From: Narthecium ossifragum
Lineage: Eukaryota; Streptophyta; Magnoliopsida; Dioscoreales; Nartheciaceae
Direction of reading: 5' to 3'
Assembly (NCBI GenBank): GCA_963920575.1
Contig: OY986970.1
Location: 15,583,588 to 15,647,587 of the forward strand
Length of the DNA stretch: 64,000 bases
The notes under the pieces are model-generated. The model saw nothing but the letters and a program-made list of their open reading frames with translations, was not told the DNA's origin and searched no databases. Positions 11,587 to 22,228 of this stretch are shown in pieces. Numbering within the stretch: position 1 is the first letter of the stretch; every line of letters starts with the position of its first letter. The translations under genes and the position numbers were made by a program.

Positions 11587-13335
11587 ATGGAAAACTTGGA
11601 GGGACAAGGCACCAATCGGCCACCCTACTTCAATGGTTCAAACTATAATTACTGGAAAACAAAAATGGAGATTTTTGTTCAGTCAATGGACTATGAGGCC
11701 TGGTTAGTAATAGAGGATGGATCTTATATCCCTATAAAAATTGTTGAAGGGAAAGAAGTCCCAAAGACAAAGAGTGACTACACCCCAATTGATCTCAAGA
11801 ACCTTTAAACAAATGGCAAGGCCAAAAGCTTTCTATTTTGTGCCCTTAGCCCTAGTGAATTCAATAGGGTCTCTACATGAAAATCAGCAAAAGTGATATG
11901 GGACAAACTTGAGGTTACTTACGAGGGAACAAGCCGTGTTAAAGAGTCAAAAATAAATATGCTTGTACATAAGTATAAACTCTTTTGCGTGAAGAACGAT
12001 GAAACTATTAGTGAGATGTTTACACGTTTTACTAACATACTGAATGTGCTTGAATCTCTTGGAAGAATTTATGCTAACGATGAAGTTGTGAGAAAGATAC
12101 TTAGGTGTCTACCGAAATCATAGGATCCTAAAGTGACAGTGATCGAAGAAGCCAAGGATCTATCCAAGCTGTCACCAGATGAGCTCATGGGTTCCCTCAT
12201 GACCTATGAGATGAACTTGAAGAGAAGCAACGAAGAGGGAGATAAAAGAAGAAGACGATTGCCTTCAAGTCATCTAGCAAAGACTCATCCGATTCAAGTG
12301 AAGGAGATGACGATGAGGAGTTGGCGATGATATCAAGAAGAATACAAAAGATCTTCAAGCGCCAAGGAGGAAAGAAATTCTTCAAGAAAAAATTCTTCAA
12401 AGGTGAAAAGTGCAATCCTACCTCTTCTAACTCAAATGAAATCATATGTTATGAGTGTAGAAAACCCGGACACTACAAGTCCGATTGCCCTCAACTCAAG
12501 AAGCCAATAAAGAAGGAGTTCAAGAAAAAAAAGACAATGATGGCTACTTGGGGAGAAAGTGATGTGGAGACCTCATCCGATGAAGAAGAACAAGAGGTAG
12601 CCAACATATGCTTAATGGCACATGGAGATGAGGAAGAAGAAGAAAATGAGGTTGAGGATGAGCTTGCATTTGAAGAACTTTTTGATGCTTATCATGCTTT
12701 AGCTAATGATTTCAAATTCCTTAAAAATAAATACTATGCTACTTGTAAGGACTTGAAAAAAGTAGAAGAAGAAAAAGTAGATGCCATGCATAGGATTAAA
12801 ACTTTAGAAAAAGAAAACAAATGTATACTAGACAACAAGTCTTGTGACACAAATGACACACTTGAGGATGAACTCAAGGACACTCAATATGAGCTCACCA
12901 TATTGAAGAACACAAACTATGATATGCAAAGGGAACTTACCTTCTTGAGGAAAATCTAAGAGAGATCTCACTCTTGAGGTTAATGACTTAAAAATCACTA
13001 TAGCTAAATTCGTGAAGAGTAGAGACAAGTTAGATGAGATCCTTGATAGCCAAAGGAACTCCTTAAACAAGGAAAGAATTGGCTAAAACCCTAGGAAGGT
13101 GAACAACCAAACGAAGACTAACTTTGTTAAAGCTTCTTCTCATCCTCCTAAGGTAGCACAAGCACCTATACGTCATTATTATTGCAAAGTAGGTCACATT
13201 ACACCTAGTTGCTATCTAATGAGGCATGTTAATGCTAAGAAAATTTGGGCACCTAGACATTCATCTTCTTCTCTTATGCATAGTACTAATGCAAATGGAC
13301 TCAAAAAGATTTGGGTAGCAAAAATCAAGATTTGA
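11587..13335 (+). pseudogene. gag: Copia-A gag, decayed
   Basis: ATG 11587 opens a gag with the MENLEGQ...RPPYF start shared with Copia-B. The copia gag core runs to about 12220. Stops are at 11806 (TAA), 11878 (TGA) and 12121 (TAG, probably a former Trp codon). A frame change lies near 12250. The next frame (12321-12959) carries the CCHC knuckle CYECRKPGHYKSDC and an acidic/coiled-coil segment, then another shift. A C-terminal piece at 13099-13335 holds a second knuckle that has lost two of its cysteines compared with Copia-B (R and Y in their places). The product would have been the nucleocapsid polyprotein. Confidence 0.88.
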
Positions 13336-13368
13336 TCTCCTATTTGTAGGAATGCATGAGATCCAAAA

Positions 13369-16300
13369 TCAAGACCAACACAAAGGCTAAAAGATGGTAC
13401 CTTGATAGTGGATGCTCAAGACACATGACGGGAGAAAGGAGCATGTTCTGAACCTTCCAATCCAAAGATGGAGGAATGGTGACCTATGGAGACAGTGCAA
13501 AAGGAAAAATAATTGGCATTGGCAATATTGGTAAAACCTCTTCCACTATTATTGAAAAGTTCTTTTTGTAGAAGGTTTGAAACATAATTTGCTTAGCATT
13601 AGTCAATTATGTGATAGAGGTAACAAAGTTATTTTTGAAAATTCAAAATGCTATGTTAAGAATGCTATTAATGATAAAATGATACTAGTTGGTCATCGTG
13701 ATGGTAATGTGTATACATTTTATCTTAATGATCTTGTTTGCCATGATGATCTATGTCTTAGTGCTTTAAATGATAATTCTTGGTTATGGCATAGGAGACT
13801 TGGACATGCTCACATGGATTTAATTTTCAAACTCTCTCGAAAAGACCTTGTTCTTGGACTTCCCAAGATCAAATTCGAGAAAGATAATATTTGTGATGCA
13901 TGTCAAAGAGGAAAATAAGTAAAATCCTCTTTCAAGTCTAAAGATATAGTTTCCACCACAAAAGCAGTATAACTCATTCATATGGACCTTTTTGAGCCTA
14001 CTAAACCAACTAGCTTAGGTGGTAGCTCATATGGGTTTGTTCTAGTAGATGACTACACTAGATACACTTGGGTGATTTTCCTTGCACACAAAGATGAAGT
14101 CTTTGAGGAATTCACTAACTTCTGTAGAAGAGTCCAAAATGAAAAAGGTATTCTCATTACATGCATAAGAAGTGACCATGGAGGATAATTCAAGAATTCC
14201 CATCTAGAAAAGTTTTGCAATGACAACGGGTTTTTGCATAACATCTTTTCACCTAGAACCCCTCAACAAAATGTTGTTGTTAAAAGGAAAAATAGAACCC
14301 TACAAGACATGGCTAGAACTCTATTATGTGAGAATAATCTTCCAAAGTATTTTTGGGCCAAAGCAATTAATACTTCTTGCCATGTGATTAATAAAGTAAC
14401 TTTGAGACCCATTTTGAAGAAAACCCCTTATGAGCTTTGGAAAGGAAGAATTCCAACTATTGGGTACTTTAGAGCTTTTAGTTGCAAATGTTTTATCTTG
14501 AACAATGGCAAGGATAATCTTGGAAAATTTGATGCTAGATCCGATGAAGGAGTTTTTCTTGGATACTCAGGGAGAAGCAAAAGTTATAGAATCTTCAATA
14601 AAAGGACCTTGGTGGTTGAAGAATCAATGCATGCTACATTTGATGAAATGATTTTAATTCCTAGTAGAATTGATAATTGTAAAGACGAGGAAATCCAAAA
14701 TGACAATTCAAAAAATTTATTGGATGACACCCAAAATGATGTTGAAGAATTGAATGATAGATTTGAGGAATCCCTTGTGATTATACCTAGTGATCAACAT
14801 CATGATTTGCCTAAAGATTGGAAATATGCATCCTCACACCCAAATGAATTGATTATTGCTGAACCATCAAAAGGAATACAAACCAGATCTTCATTGAACA
14901 CTTGTGCAAATTTTGCCTTCCTATCTCAGATTGAGCCCAAAACGATTGAGGAAGCACTAGAGGATGATCATTGGATCTTAGCAATACAAGAAGAGTTGAA
15001 TTAATTTGAAAGAAATGAAGTTTGGAATTTGGTACCTAGACATTATGATCATCCCGTCATTGGCACTAAATGGGTGTTTAGAAACAAAATGGATGAATCG
15101 GGGATAATTACAAGGAATAAAGCTAGACTAGTTGCAAAAGGTTTCAATCAACAAGAAGGAATTGATTTTGATGAGACTTTTGCACCGGTAGCTAGAATTG
15201 AGGCAATAAGACTACTTCTAGCTTTTGCATCTTACAAAGATTTCAAATTATATCAAATAAATGATAAGAGTGCCTTCTTGAATGTTTTACTAAAGGAAGA
15301 ATTCTATGTTGAACAACCCCCCAGTTTTGAAGACTACAAGTTGAGAGATCATGTATTCAAACTCACTAAAGTCTTGTATGGATTAAAACAAGCTCCTAGA
15401 GCTTGGTATGAAAGGCTTAGCAAATTCTTGATGGATAATGATTTTTGTAAAGGAAAAATTGATACTATATTATTTACCAAATCAAAAGGCAAAGATTTGC
15501 TCTTGGTTCAAATTTATATTGATGATATTATTTTTGGTTTTACAAATGATAAACTTTGTGAAGAATTTGCCACATGTATGCAAATTGAGTTTGAGATGAG
15601 TTTGATGGGTGAACTCAATTATTTTCTTGGATTACAAATCATGCAAACTCGTGGAGGGATCTTTGTAAATCAAGCCAAATACACAAGAGACCTACTCAAG
15701 AAATATGATTTTGTTGAATCCAAAATATATAGAACCCCCATGTGTACAACACTCCAATTAGACAAGGATGAAGATGGGAAACCCGTTGAACAAACACTTT
15801 ATAGAGGGATGATTGGTTCTCTACTTTATTTGACTGCTAGTAGACCGGACATCATGTTTAGTGTTTGCCTTTGTGCTAGATATCAATCTTGTCCTAAGGA
15901 ATCTCATTTCGTTGCGGTCAAGAGGATCTTTAGATATCTAATAGGAACCGAAAATTATAGTTTGTGGTATCCTAGAAGATCATCTTTTGATCTAATTGGC
16001 TACTCCGATGCGGATTTTGCCGGATGTAGGCTTGATAGAAATAGTACAAGTAGTACATGTCACTTTCTTGGTCATGCACTTGTTTCTTGGTTCTCCAAGA
16101 AGCAAAATTCAGTTGCTTTATCCACCGCCGAAGCGGAATACATTGCGGCGGGTAGTTGTGCACAATTACTTTGGATGAAAATGCAATTGAAAGATTACAA
16201 CATACATGTAGGCAAAATGCCCATTAGATGTGACAACACAAGTGCCATAAGCCTATCAAAGAATCACATCCTACATTCTAGAACAAAGCATCAAATTGTG

Positions 16301-16384
16301 GATATTCGAACCAAACCCTTGAGTGAAGATAGATTTTTATATCTGCTGAGGGAGCTTGGGATGTCCAATGGATGTCCAAAATAA
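13369..16384 (+). pseudogene. pol: Copia-A pol: protease, integrase, RT, RNase H, decayed
   Basis: The domain order is copia-type. Protease has WYLDSGCSRHMTG near 13397, with frame disturbances between about 13440 and 13560. The integrase zinc finger (WHRRLGH...CDAC) is near 13788-13905 and the core at 13980-14330. RT carries FAPVARIEAIR and YIDDIIFG near 15520. RNase H ends at 16384. Stops are TAA 13916, 13970, 14186 and 15002. Catalytic damage: the integrase Glu in the usual VVERKNR motif is Lys, the first RT Asp (normally in QMDVKSAFL) is Asn, and RNase H lacks about 25 residues after HSRTKHQ. The enzyme is dead several times over. Confidence 0.92.
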
Positions 16385-17083
16385 AGGAGCTAAAAAGAAA
16401 AGGTATGGTCAGCTCTTTATCTATTTTTCATACCATATCCAACTTGAATGCTAAATTTTGGTAAATTAAGTTAATATCATGATTGATGAGTGTTTTTAAG
16501 CTCATAATATTTAGTTACACGTGTATGCAAAGTTTTGTGATGTTTTGATTTAAAAATGATTTTAAATTGAATTTCAAAACTAACTTTCTGGAACTGACGG
16601 TCGATCCAGACTTCCTGATGATCGATCGTGCGTACATTCACACTGGACGGTCGATCGTGCGTACATTCGCACTGGACAGTCGACTGCCAACTCTTTGGAT
16701 CGACCGTGGGCTTTCATTTTTAGACCTATTGTGTGCCACGGTCGACCGCCAACTTCTTCGGATCGACCATGCGACTTAAATACTACACATATTGCTCGCG
16801 ATGGTCGACCGCCAATATCATTGGATCGACCGTGCGATTGCTTTTTTACACAAAATGTTCGCGACGGTCGACCGCCAACTTCTCACAGTCGACCGCCACG
16901 GATCGTGTGACAATAAGTGAGGGTTTTTTAGTCATTTTATCTCTAATCTCCCCTTCTAACTTCCGATGAAGCCTCCATTTTTTCTCCTGGTTCGACTATG
17001 CCCTAGCCTCTTCAACAACCGCAGCCCACTGCTCTTCCTCTCTCAAAACTACGATCAACTCTTCCCCTCTCAAAACCCTAACC
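16385..17083 (+). promoter_or_regulatory. Copia-A spacer with palindrome array before the extra ORF
   Basis: An AT-rich spacer (16385-16590) precedes an array at 16596-16910. At least three pairs have the form GGTCGA-N17-TCGACC, that is, TCGA cores 21 bp apart, and all begin GGTCGACCGCCAA. A CT-rich leader of about 170 bp follows, then ATG 17084. Copia-A' has the same array at 33210-33440. The array upstream of an intact ORF suggests an internal promoter. No clear TATA box is visible here; Copia-A' has a ttataac at the matching place. Confidence 0.55.
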
Positions 17084-18322
17084 ATGTCGTGCACCATGCC
17101 TTGCACCAAGAATGTCGGCCCTCCTCCACCTGAGGAACCAAGTCAAGCTGGGAAAAGGAAGACCGCAGTAGCACAACAAAAGACCGGGACGAAGAAAACC
17201 AGAGGTTCGCATGGTGGTTCTTCATCGAATCCTCCACCTACTCCTTCCTACGACGAGTACTTCTTCCTAGATAAGGATAGGTATAACTCATGGCCTAAAT
17301 TTAAGGATAAGTTTGTAGTCTCAGGTAGAGCTATTCAATTGCCTATAGGAAAGGAATATGTAGTTGAACGATTTTTCACTGAGATGGGTTGGAAGAAATT
17401 CTTAGAGATGCCTCAGTACACTTATGCCGAAATGGTTAGATATTTCTATTGCAATATGACTGAGGATATTGATTATGAAGGATGTGTGGCCCGTAGTAGC
17501 TATATCTATGGAAACGAATTCAAGATTACCGTAGAATGGTTGAATGAGTTACTAGATGCACCAAATCAAGGAGAGTGCATATACTTTACTTCCTATGAGG
17601 ACCTCAACCAAATTGATAAGGATAAACAAGGGAGAAAGGCAATCCTTAAGGATGTCCTAGTTGAGAAAAATACTATAGAATTAAATAGCCTACACCAACA
17701 TTTTAGAGAGCTTGCCCATTTTCTAGGAACAAATCTTTTTCCTATGCTTGGCCACTATGATCACTTGAAGCCCATCCATGCCTATGTTCTTTCTTGCATG
17801 GTTAGGAGGAAGCCTCTAAACCTAGGTTATCTCCTTATCAAGGAGATGCTTAACCTTAATGCTAGGCAATCACTACCTTTTGGGGGGCTTCTAACAAGAA
17901 TTTTCCAAGCCCTTATCCTCAACCTAGCTGTTGATGAACGAAAACCCCTTTCTCAACCCTTCAACAAATCTACCTATAAAAGGATGAAGGCCGCCAAACG
18001 ACCTTTAGGCCTCGGTTTTCCTAATATCAGTGGTGATGAAGAAGACGAGCATCAAGAAGAGCATGATGAGGAAAATTTAGGGGGAGAAGAAGATGCGCCC
18101 AGACATCAAGGAAAATCTTCCCATAGCCGAGCTCGTCGCAACACGGCACAAAGACTTGATGATCTTGATGCTAGACTGGAAAGAATGGAAGTGAATCAAG
18201 GTGACATAAAGACTATCCAAGCACAAATCACGGCGGATCAAGCAAAGATGTCAAAGCAACTTGAAGACATTTTTTCCTACATCAAAACTGAATTCCCACC
18301 TTCCACACCTGCAGTTGATTGA
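17084..18322 (+). CDS. Copia-A extra (env-position) ORF, intact
   Basis: This 412-residue ORF lies between pol and the 3' LTR. The N-terminus (1-60) is basic and Ser/Pro-rich with KKTRG-type clusters that could be a nuclear signal. Residues about 70-310 form a conserved core with RYFYCNMTEDIDYEG, GNEFKITVEWLNELLDAPNQGE, HAYVLSC and LPFGGLLTRIFQ. Residues 315-350 are acidic; residues 360-405 look coiled-coil (LDDLDARLERMEVNQ). No signal peptide or membrane segment is seen, so it is not an obvious envelope protein. It resembles the 'putative plant transposon protein' domain (Pfam PF20167, from memory). It is fully open although the element's gag-pol has many stops. Copia-A' carries a broken relative. 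Function unknown. Confidence 0.8.
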   Translation: MSCTMPCTKNVGPPPPEEPSQAGKRKTAVAQQKTGTKKTRGSHGGSSSNPPPTPSYDEYFFLDKDRYNSWPKFKDKFVVSGRAIQLPIGKEYVVERFFTEMGWKKFLEMPQYTYAEMVRYFYCNMTEDIDYEGCVARSSYIYGNEFKITVEWLNELLDAPNQGECIYFTSYEDLNQIDKDKQGRKAILKDVLVEKNTIELNSLHQHFRELAHFLGTNLFPMLGHYDHLKPIHAYVLSCMVRRKPLNLGYLLIKEMLNLNARQSLPFGGLLTRIFQALILNLAVDERKPLSQPFNKSTYKRMKAAKRPLGLGFPNISGDEEDEHQEEHDEENLGGEEDAPRHQGKSSHSRARRNTAQRLDDLDARLERMEVNQGDIKTIQAQITADQAKMSKQLEDIFSYIKTEFPPSTPAVD

Positions 18323-18832
18323 TCCTAAATCCCCATCTTTCTTACGTGTTTTTTATGATGCCAAAGGGAGAGAAAAAGTGTGATGAATGAATGTTGAAAA
18401 ATAGCCCTACATTTCATATCTTTACTCTTGTATTTTGGAAAACCTTATTTTGAAATGAAAGTCTTGTAAATCCAAAGTTTTCTGAATGATTTTGAATGGA
18501 AGTATTGTATGCAAATGTTGGAATCTTTAGAATGAAAGGCAAATGTGTTTGGATATTGTTATGATGTACTAGTACAATGTTTTAATCTCAATGTTCAATA
18601 TGAAATCACTTCATGAGAGCTTAAATGTTATTATTGAAAAGAAGTAAACATATTAAAATCCAAATTATTCTGTGAGCATATCTTAAATGGAACTTCTCAT
18701 ATCATTTTAGAGATATATGACTTATGTGCATCTTCATAATTCACTTTAGAACACTTTTCTTGAAAGAAATGGATGCATTGATTAAGGGGGAGTCAAAATA
18801 TTTTATCATCACATTTAAAAGGATTGTCATCA
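18323..18832 (+). other. Copia-A 3' untranslated region
   Basis: AT-rich sequence with no ORF. The complement of the same sequence occurs at 31290-31790 in Copia-A'. Nothing else is recognisable. Confidence 0.6.
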
Positions 18833-18848
18833 TCAAAAAGCGGGAGAT
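18833..18848 (+). other. Copia-A polypurine tract
   Basis: caaaaagcgggagat lies directly before the 3' LTR, the expected position for the plus-strand primer. Copia-A' and Copia-B have G/A-rich tracts at the same place. Confidence 0.75.
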
Positions 18849-19893
18849 TGTTGATCCTAACCTTGTTTTGATGATGTCAATATACATTAAATGATAAAAT
18901 ATATGTTTAATATTTAAACCCCTTTAATTGGAAATCTTAAATTCAATATTTAAGTCACTTTTGTACTGAGATCGACCGTGGGAATGTGACGGTTGATCCA
19001 TGGATTGACCGTGTGGTTGCACGTTGGATGCACCATACTTGGCTATATGCATTGTTGGCTCACGGTTGATCGGTGCATCGACTGTGGGAAGCCATTGTCA
19101 TGACAGAGATTGACGAACGATGCGACGGTCAATGCGACGGTCGACCATGGAGCATTCATGAAGAAAAGTGAAGACGCGACGGTCGATCGGAGCATCGACC
19201 CTGGGAAGCCATTTTCTTAACAGAGGCTGACGGTCGATGTCACGGTCGACCGTGAGGCGTGACGGACGATGCATGGATCGACCGTCGATCAAAAAGGTTG
19301 AGTTTTTATTCATGACGGGCGATGCATGAATCGACCGCTAGCAACGTGTAGAGTAAAAAAACTAGCCGTTGGAGAGTTGCAGAGAGCCGTTGGAGCTCCT
19401 TGTTGAGCTGGTTGAGGCCCAGATATAAGTAGTTCCTTAATGTAAACTTGTCACAACTTTTATCATTATTATTGAGATCATCTGAGCAAGTCTTAGCAAA
19501 GTTTTCTACTTATTCTCTTTTGAGCTACAACCTTTGTAAACCTTCTTCAAGTGTGAAGAGGTACTTTGAGAGTTATTCAATAGCAAGTAGCTGTGAGTGT
19601 AAGGTCACCAAGCACCATGAAGCTTGGAGGAAAAGCTTGTAAACGATTTGCAAGTAGTGGAACCTCAAGGGGAGCCTTGAGAGAAGTGGACGTAGACCAA
19701 GAGTTGGGTCGAACCACTATAAAATCGGTGCCATCTCTCTAACCTTCCTTCATATTATTCTTCCATGATATTTTGTTTTAGTCTTCATTTCATCTACAAG
19801 CATTTAAGGTGTTAGCTCTCTCCTACCTGATATTTTCATTAATCTAGTTTTTCGAAAAGAGTCCAATTCACCCCCCCCCCTCTTGGACCTTCA
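18849..19893 (+). repeat. Copia-A 3' LTR
   Basis: This 1045-bp copy pairs with 10476-11521. Most differences are substitutions and small length changes inside the palindrome array (18963-19340). The TATA-like atataag is at 19423-19429. A run of about twelve C residues precedes the end. Confidence 0.93.
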
Positions 19894-19898
19894 GTACG
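19894..19898. repeat. Copia-A target site duplication, right copy
   Basis: gtacg matches 10471-10475 exactly, so the Athila-1 ORF reads on from 19899. Confidence 0.95.
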
Positions 19899-20371
19899 TA
19901 CTTGACTCGATTCCCCATCTCTTTCTTCACCCAGGTCGCCAGGATGCAGGTATTTTTACTCGCGCCGAGCTGCAGGCGCACATGTGGCTGATAGACGATG
20001 TCCTACGCTGGAACGTCTTTCAGGGCGGTCATGATCAGTATCGGGTCTGTGATTGGCTCAACACATTGTGGTTGCTGGCCAAGGATTCGGCAATCAGCAT
20101 ACCCCAACAGATCCTGGAGGAGATAACCCACTTCTATCGGCGGGCAGTGCTGGATTGGAGACTGAGTTACGACGACGCCGCCCTTCCACACCCTCGGCTT
20201 ATCTTCACCTTTCTCCTAAGGCAGGATCGGGTTCCAAAGGGGGAGCCGTTCGTGTCACCTGAGGCACTGAAGATGGCACGATTCGGTTCCGTCACTTGGG
20301 GCAAGGTTCTAGGCCACATGCGGAGAGCCGGCATCTATATCCGTCAGCCGCGCCTCAGTCGATCGCAGTAG
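19899..20371 (+). pseudogene. Athila-1 env-position ORF, 3' part
   Basis: This continues the ORF cut at 10475. It contains FLHPGRQ, AELQAHMWLIDDV, DWLNTLWLLAK, HFYRRAV and ARFGSVTWGKVLGHMRRAG, each matching the Athila-2 ORF. A TAG at 20369 ends it. The same frame continues to about 20495 with recognisable similarity (YGPVEHP, GEMYREF), then stops. The coiled-coil tail seen in Athila-2 is largely missing. Confidence 0.82.
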
Positions 20372-22228
20372 GTGCCGGAGTATGGACCGGTAGAGCACCC
20401 TTCACATGGAGAGATGTACCGTGAGTTTCAAGCGGAGTTGACTGCCATTGTTCCTTACATCCCATTGTCCTTTCCGGAGCGGCGACCCCATCCATGATAT
20501 TAGTACCTTAGATGCTTGCTTGGATTACTTGTTTACCTTCTAGGTTCTTGCATCTATGGCCGTGTGGTGGCATGTTTTAATGTGGTTTTTGTTGGTTGTT
20601 TGGCTCACTTTTGTATATGCTTGACATTCTTAATATATTGACATGATTTTGGATATGGGGGTGTACCCCGGGAGCGTGGGGGTCTGAATATGGCAATCTG
20701 TACTTGTGTGGGTGGATGAATGTGATTCTTTATTGTGTGCTGCAGGTGGAAGCTTAGGATAGTTTACTTTTTATGTCCTTGTGTGATGAATGTTTATATA
20801 GCCCTTGTGCTTATTGAATAAATAGAGGAAATGTTGTCCAATTTTTCTCCATTGTTATGTTTAGTCGTTACTTTCCACAAATGCAATCATGGGGTATTCC
20901 TTCTCTGCTTCTACAGGGCATATATGCTATCAACTGCCTAGCAGGGTGACATCACGGCATCAATTGGCTTTCACGACTTACCTTGATCCGCATATCTGTT
21001 TTTATTTTTATCACCAGGGATTTTTTTTCGTACGCTGCCTGCCTCTCCAGGTTATCTCTACCCTATATTCTTTGATTTATTTTTATGACTTAGTTTAATT
21101 GGGGACAATTACATTTAAGTTGGCGGGTAGAATTCTAGGAATTCATGTTCATTTATTTATTTTATGATATTTTTACATCCCTTATAACGTGTCAGACGAA
21201 TGAAGTTATAATGATTATTGATAACGATGCATAACTTAGAACATTATTTGATGATTTATTCAGAAGTTTATATGTCATGTAAAATTTGGTCAATTTAGTT
21301 ATGCATGGCTTGATTTCTGTACTTTAATACTTTTACCATGGTTTAGGGATAACTTGACAAATCCTATTGCACTTGAGCACTTTCACATGTGGATAAGTTG
21401 AAGTTAAATTCTGAGCCTGAGACTAGAGTAGATTTACAATTCTAGGAAATGTCACAGACGATACATAAACACGTACAATTTTCTGTCTGAAAAAAAATAT
21501 CTGTGTATGAAAAGTGTAGGGGTTCAACTTAGTAACCGGACAGGATGCCTAACCAACGTGTTGTTCGCGTAAAACGGTTGAATTGCCTAACAATGAGAAA
21601 AAGGACTTCATACTTAGTAACCGGGCAATGTGCCTAACCAACGTGTTGTTCGCGTAAAACGGTTGAAGAGCCTTGTAAAAAAAAGGAAAAAAAGGACAAA
21701 AAAGAAGAAAAGAAAAGAACAGAGATTGTTATGTGATAAGTGGAAAATATGTGCTTGCTTAGAATTGTGATCTTAACTAGTGGAACGCTTAGGTATAATA
21801 GATACTCTGACACATGTGGAACCAAATCCACACACTGGAGAGTCAAAGTTAATTTTGAATCATGAGTAAATATGTTGAAGTACTGGAAGTGTGCTATGAC
21901 CTGTTCTTATTTACTTTACTTTTATATGACTATGGATTGAAGAATAGATTCATGGATATTGTTTCTACTTAGTGCATTTGAATCAATGAACATGATAATG
22001 GATTTCGGATGATATGAAAAAGGGGATGTATAGATGTTTGTGGGTATCATCACTTAGAACCCTTAGGAGACTATAACTCCTCCACTGGGGCCACCCAGGG
22101 GTTTAAAGGCTTATTGCACATGCTAAATGCAATCATGAGACCTACGAAAGTGGCTAGTTAGATTTACTGCTTTAGTTTTAATTTTGTTTGCTTTGCTCGA
22201 GGACTAGCAAAGACCAAGTTTGAGGGTG
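20372..22228 (+). other. Athila-1 3' untranslated region
   Basis: No ORF of note. A segment beginning near 21529 is repeated at about 21607, each copy with AACCG...CGGTT arms and a GGCA-type mini-hairpin. A purine tract (21676-21720) and the sequence agagattgttatg follow. Part of this UTR (21050-22090) aligns with Athila-3 29090-30090. A short tract (about 22211-22228) before the 3' LTR serves as a weak polypurine tract. Confidence 0.65.

Larger units (their letters stand above)
10476..19893 (+). mobile_element. Copia-A: complete Sirevirus-like Ty1/copia element
   Basis: A 9418-bp element with terminal TG...CA LTRs and 5-bp duplications is inserted in the Athila-1 3' ORF. Order: 5' LTR, initiator-Met primer site, gag, protease, integrase, RT, RNase H, palindrome array, extra ORF, polypurine tract, 3' LTR. 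The copia domain order and the long extra ORF after pol suggest the Sirevirus (Maximus/SIRE) lineage. Gag-pol is dead; the extra ORF is intact. Confidence 0.93.
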
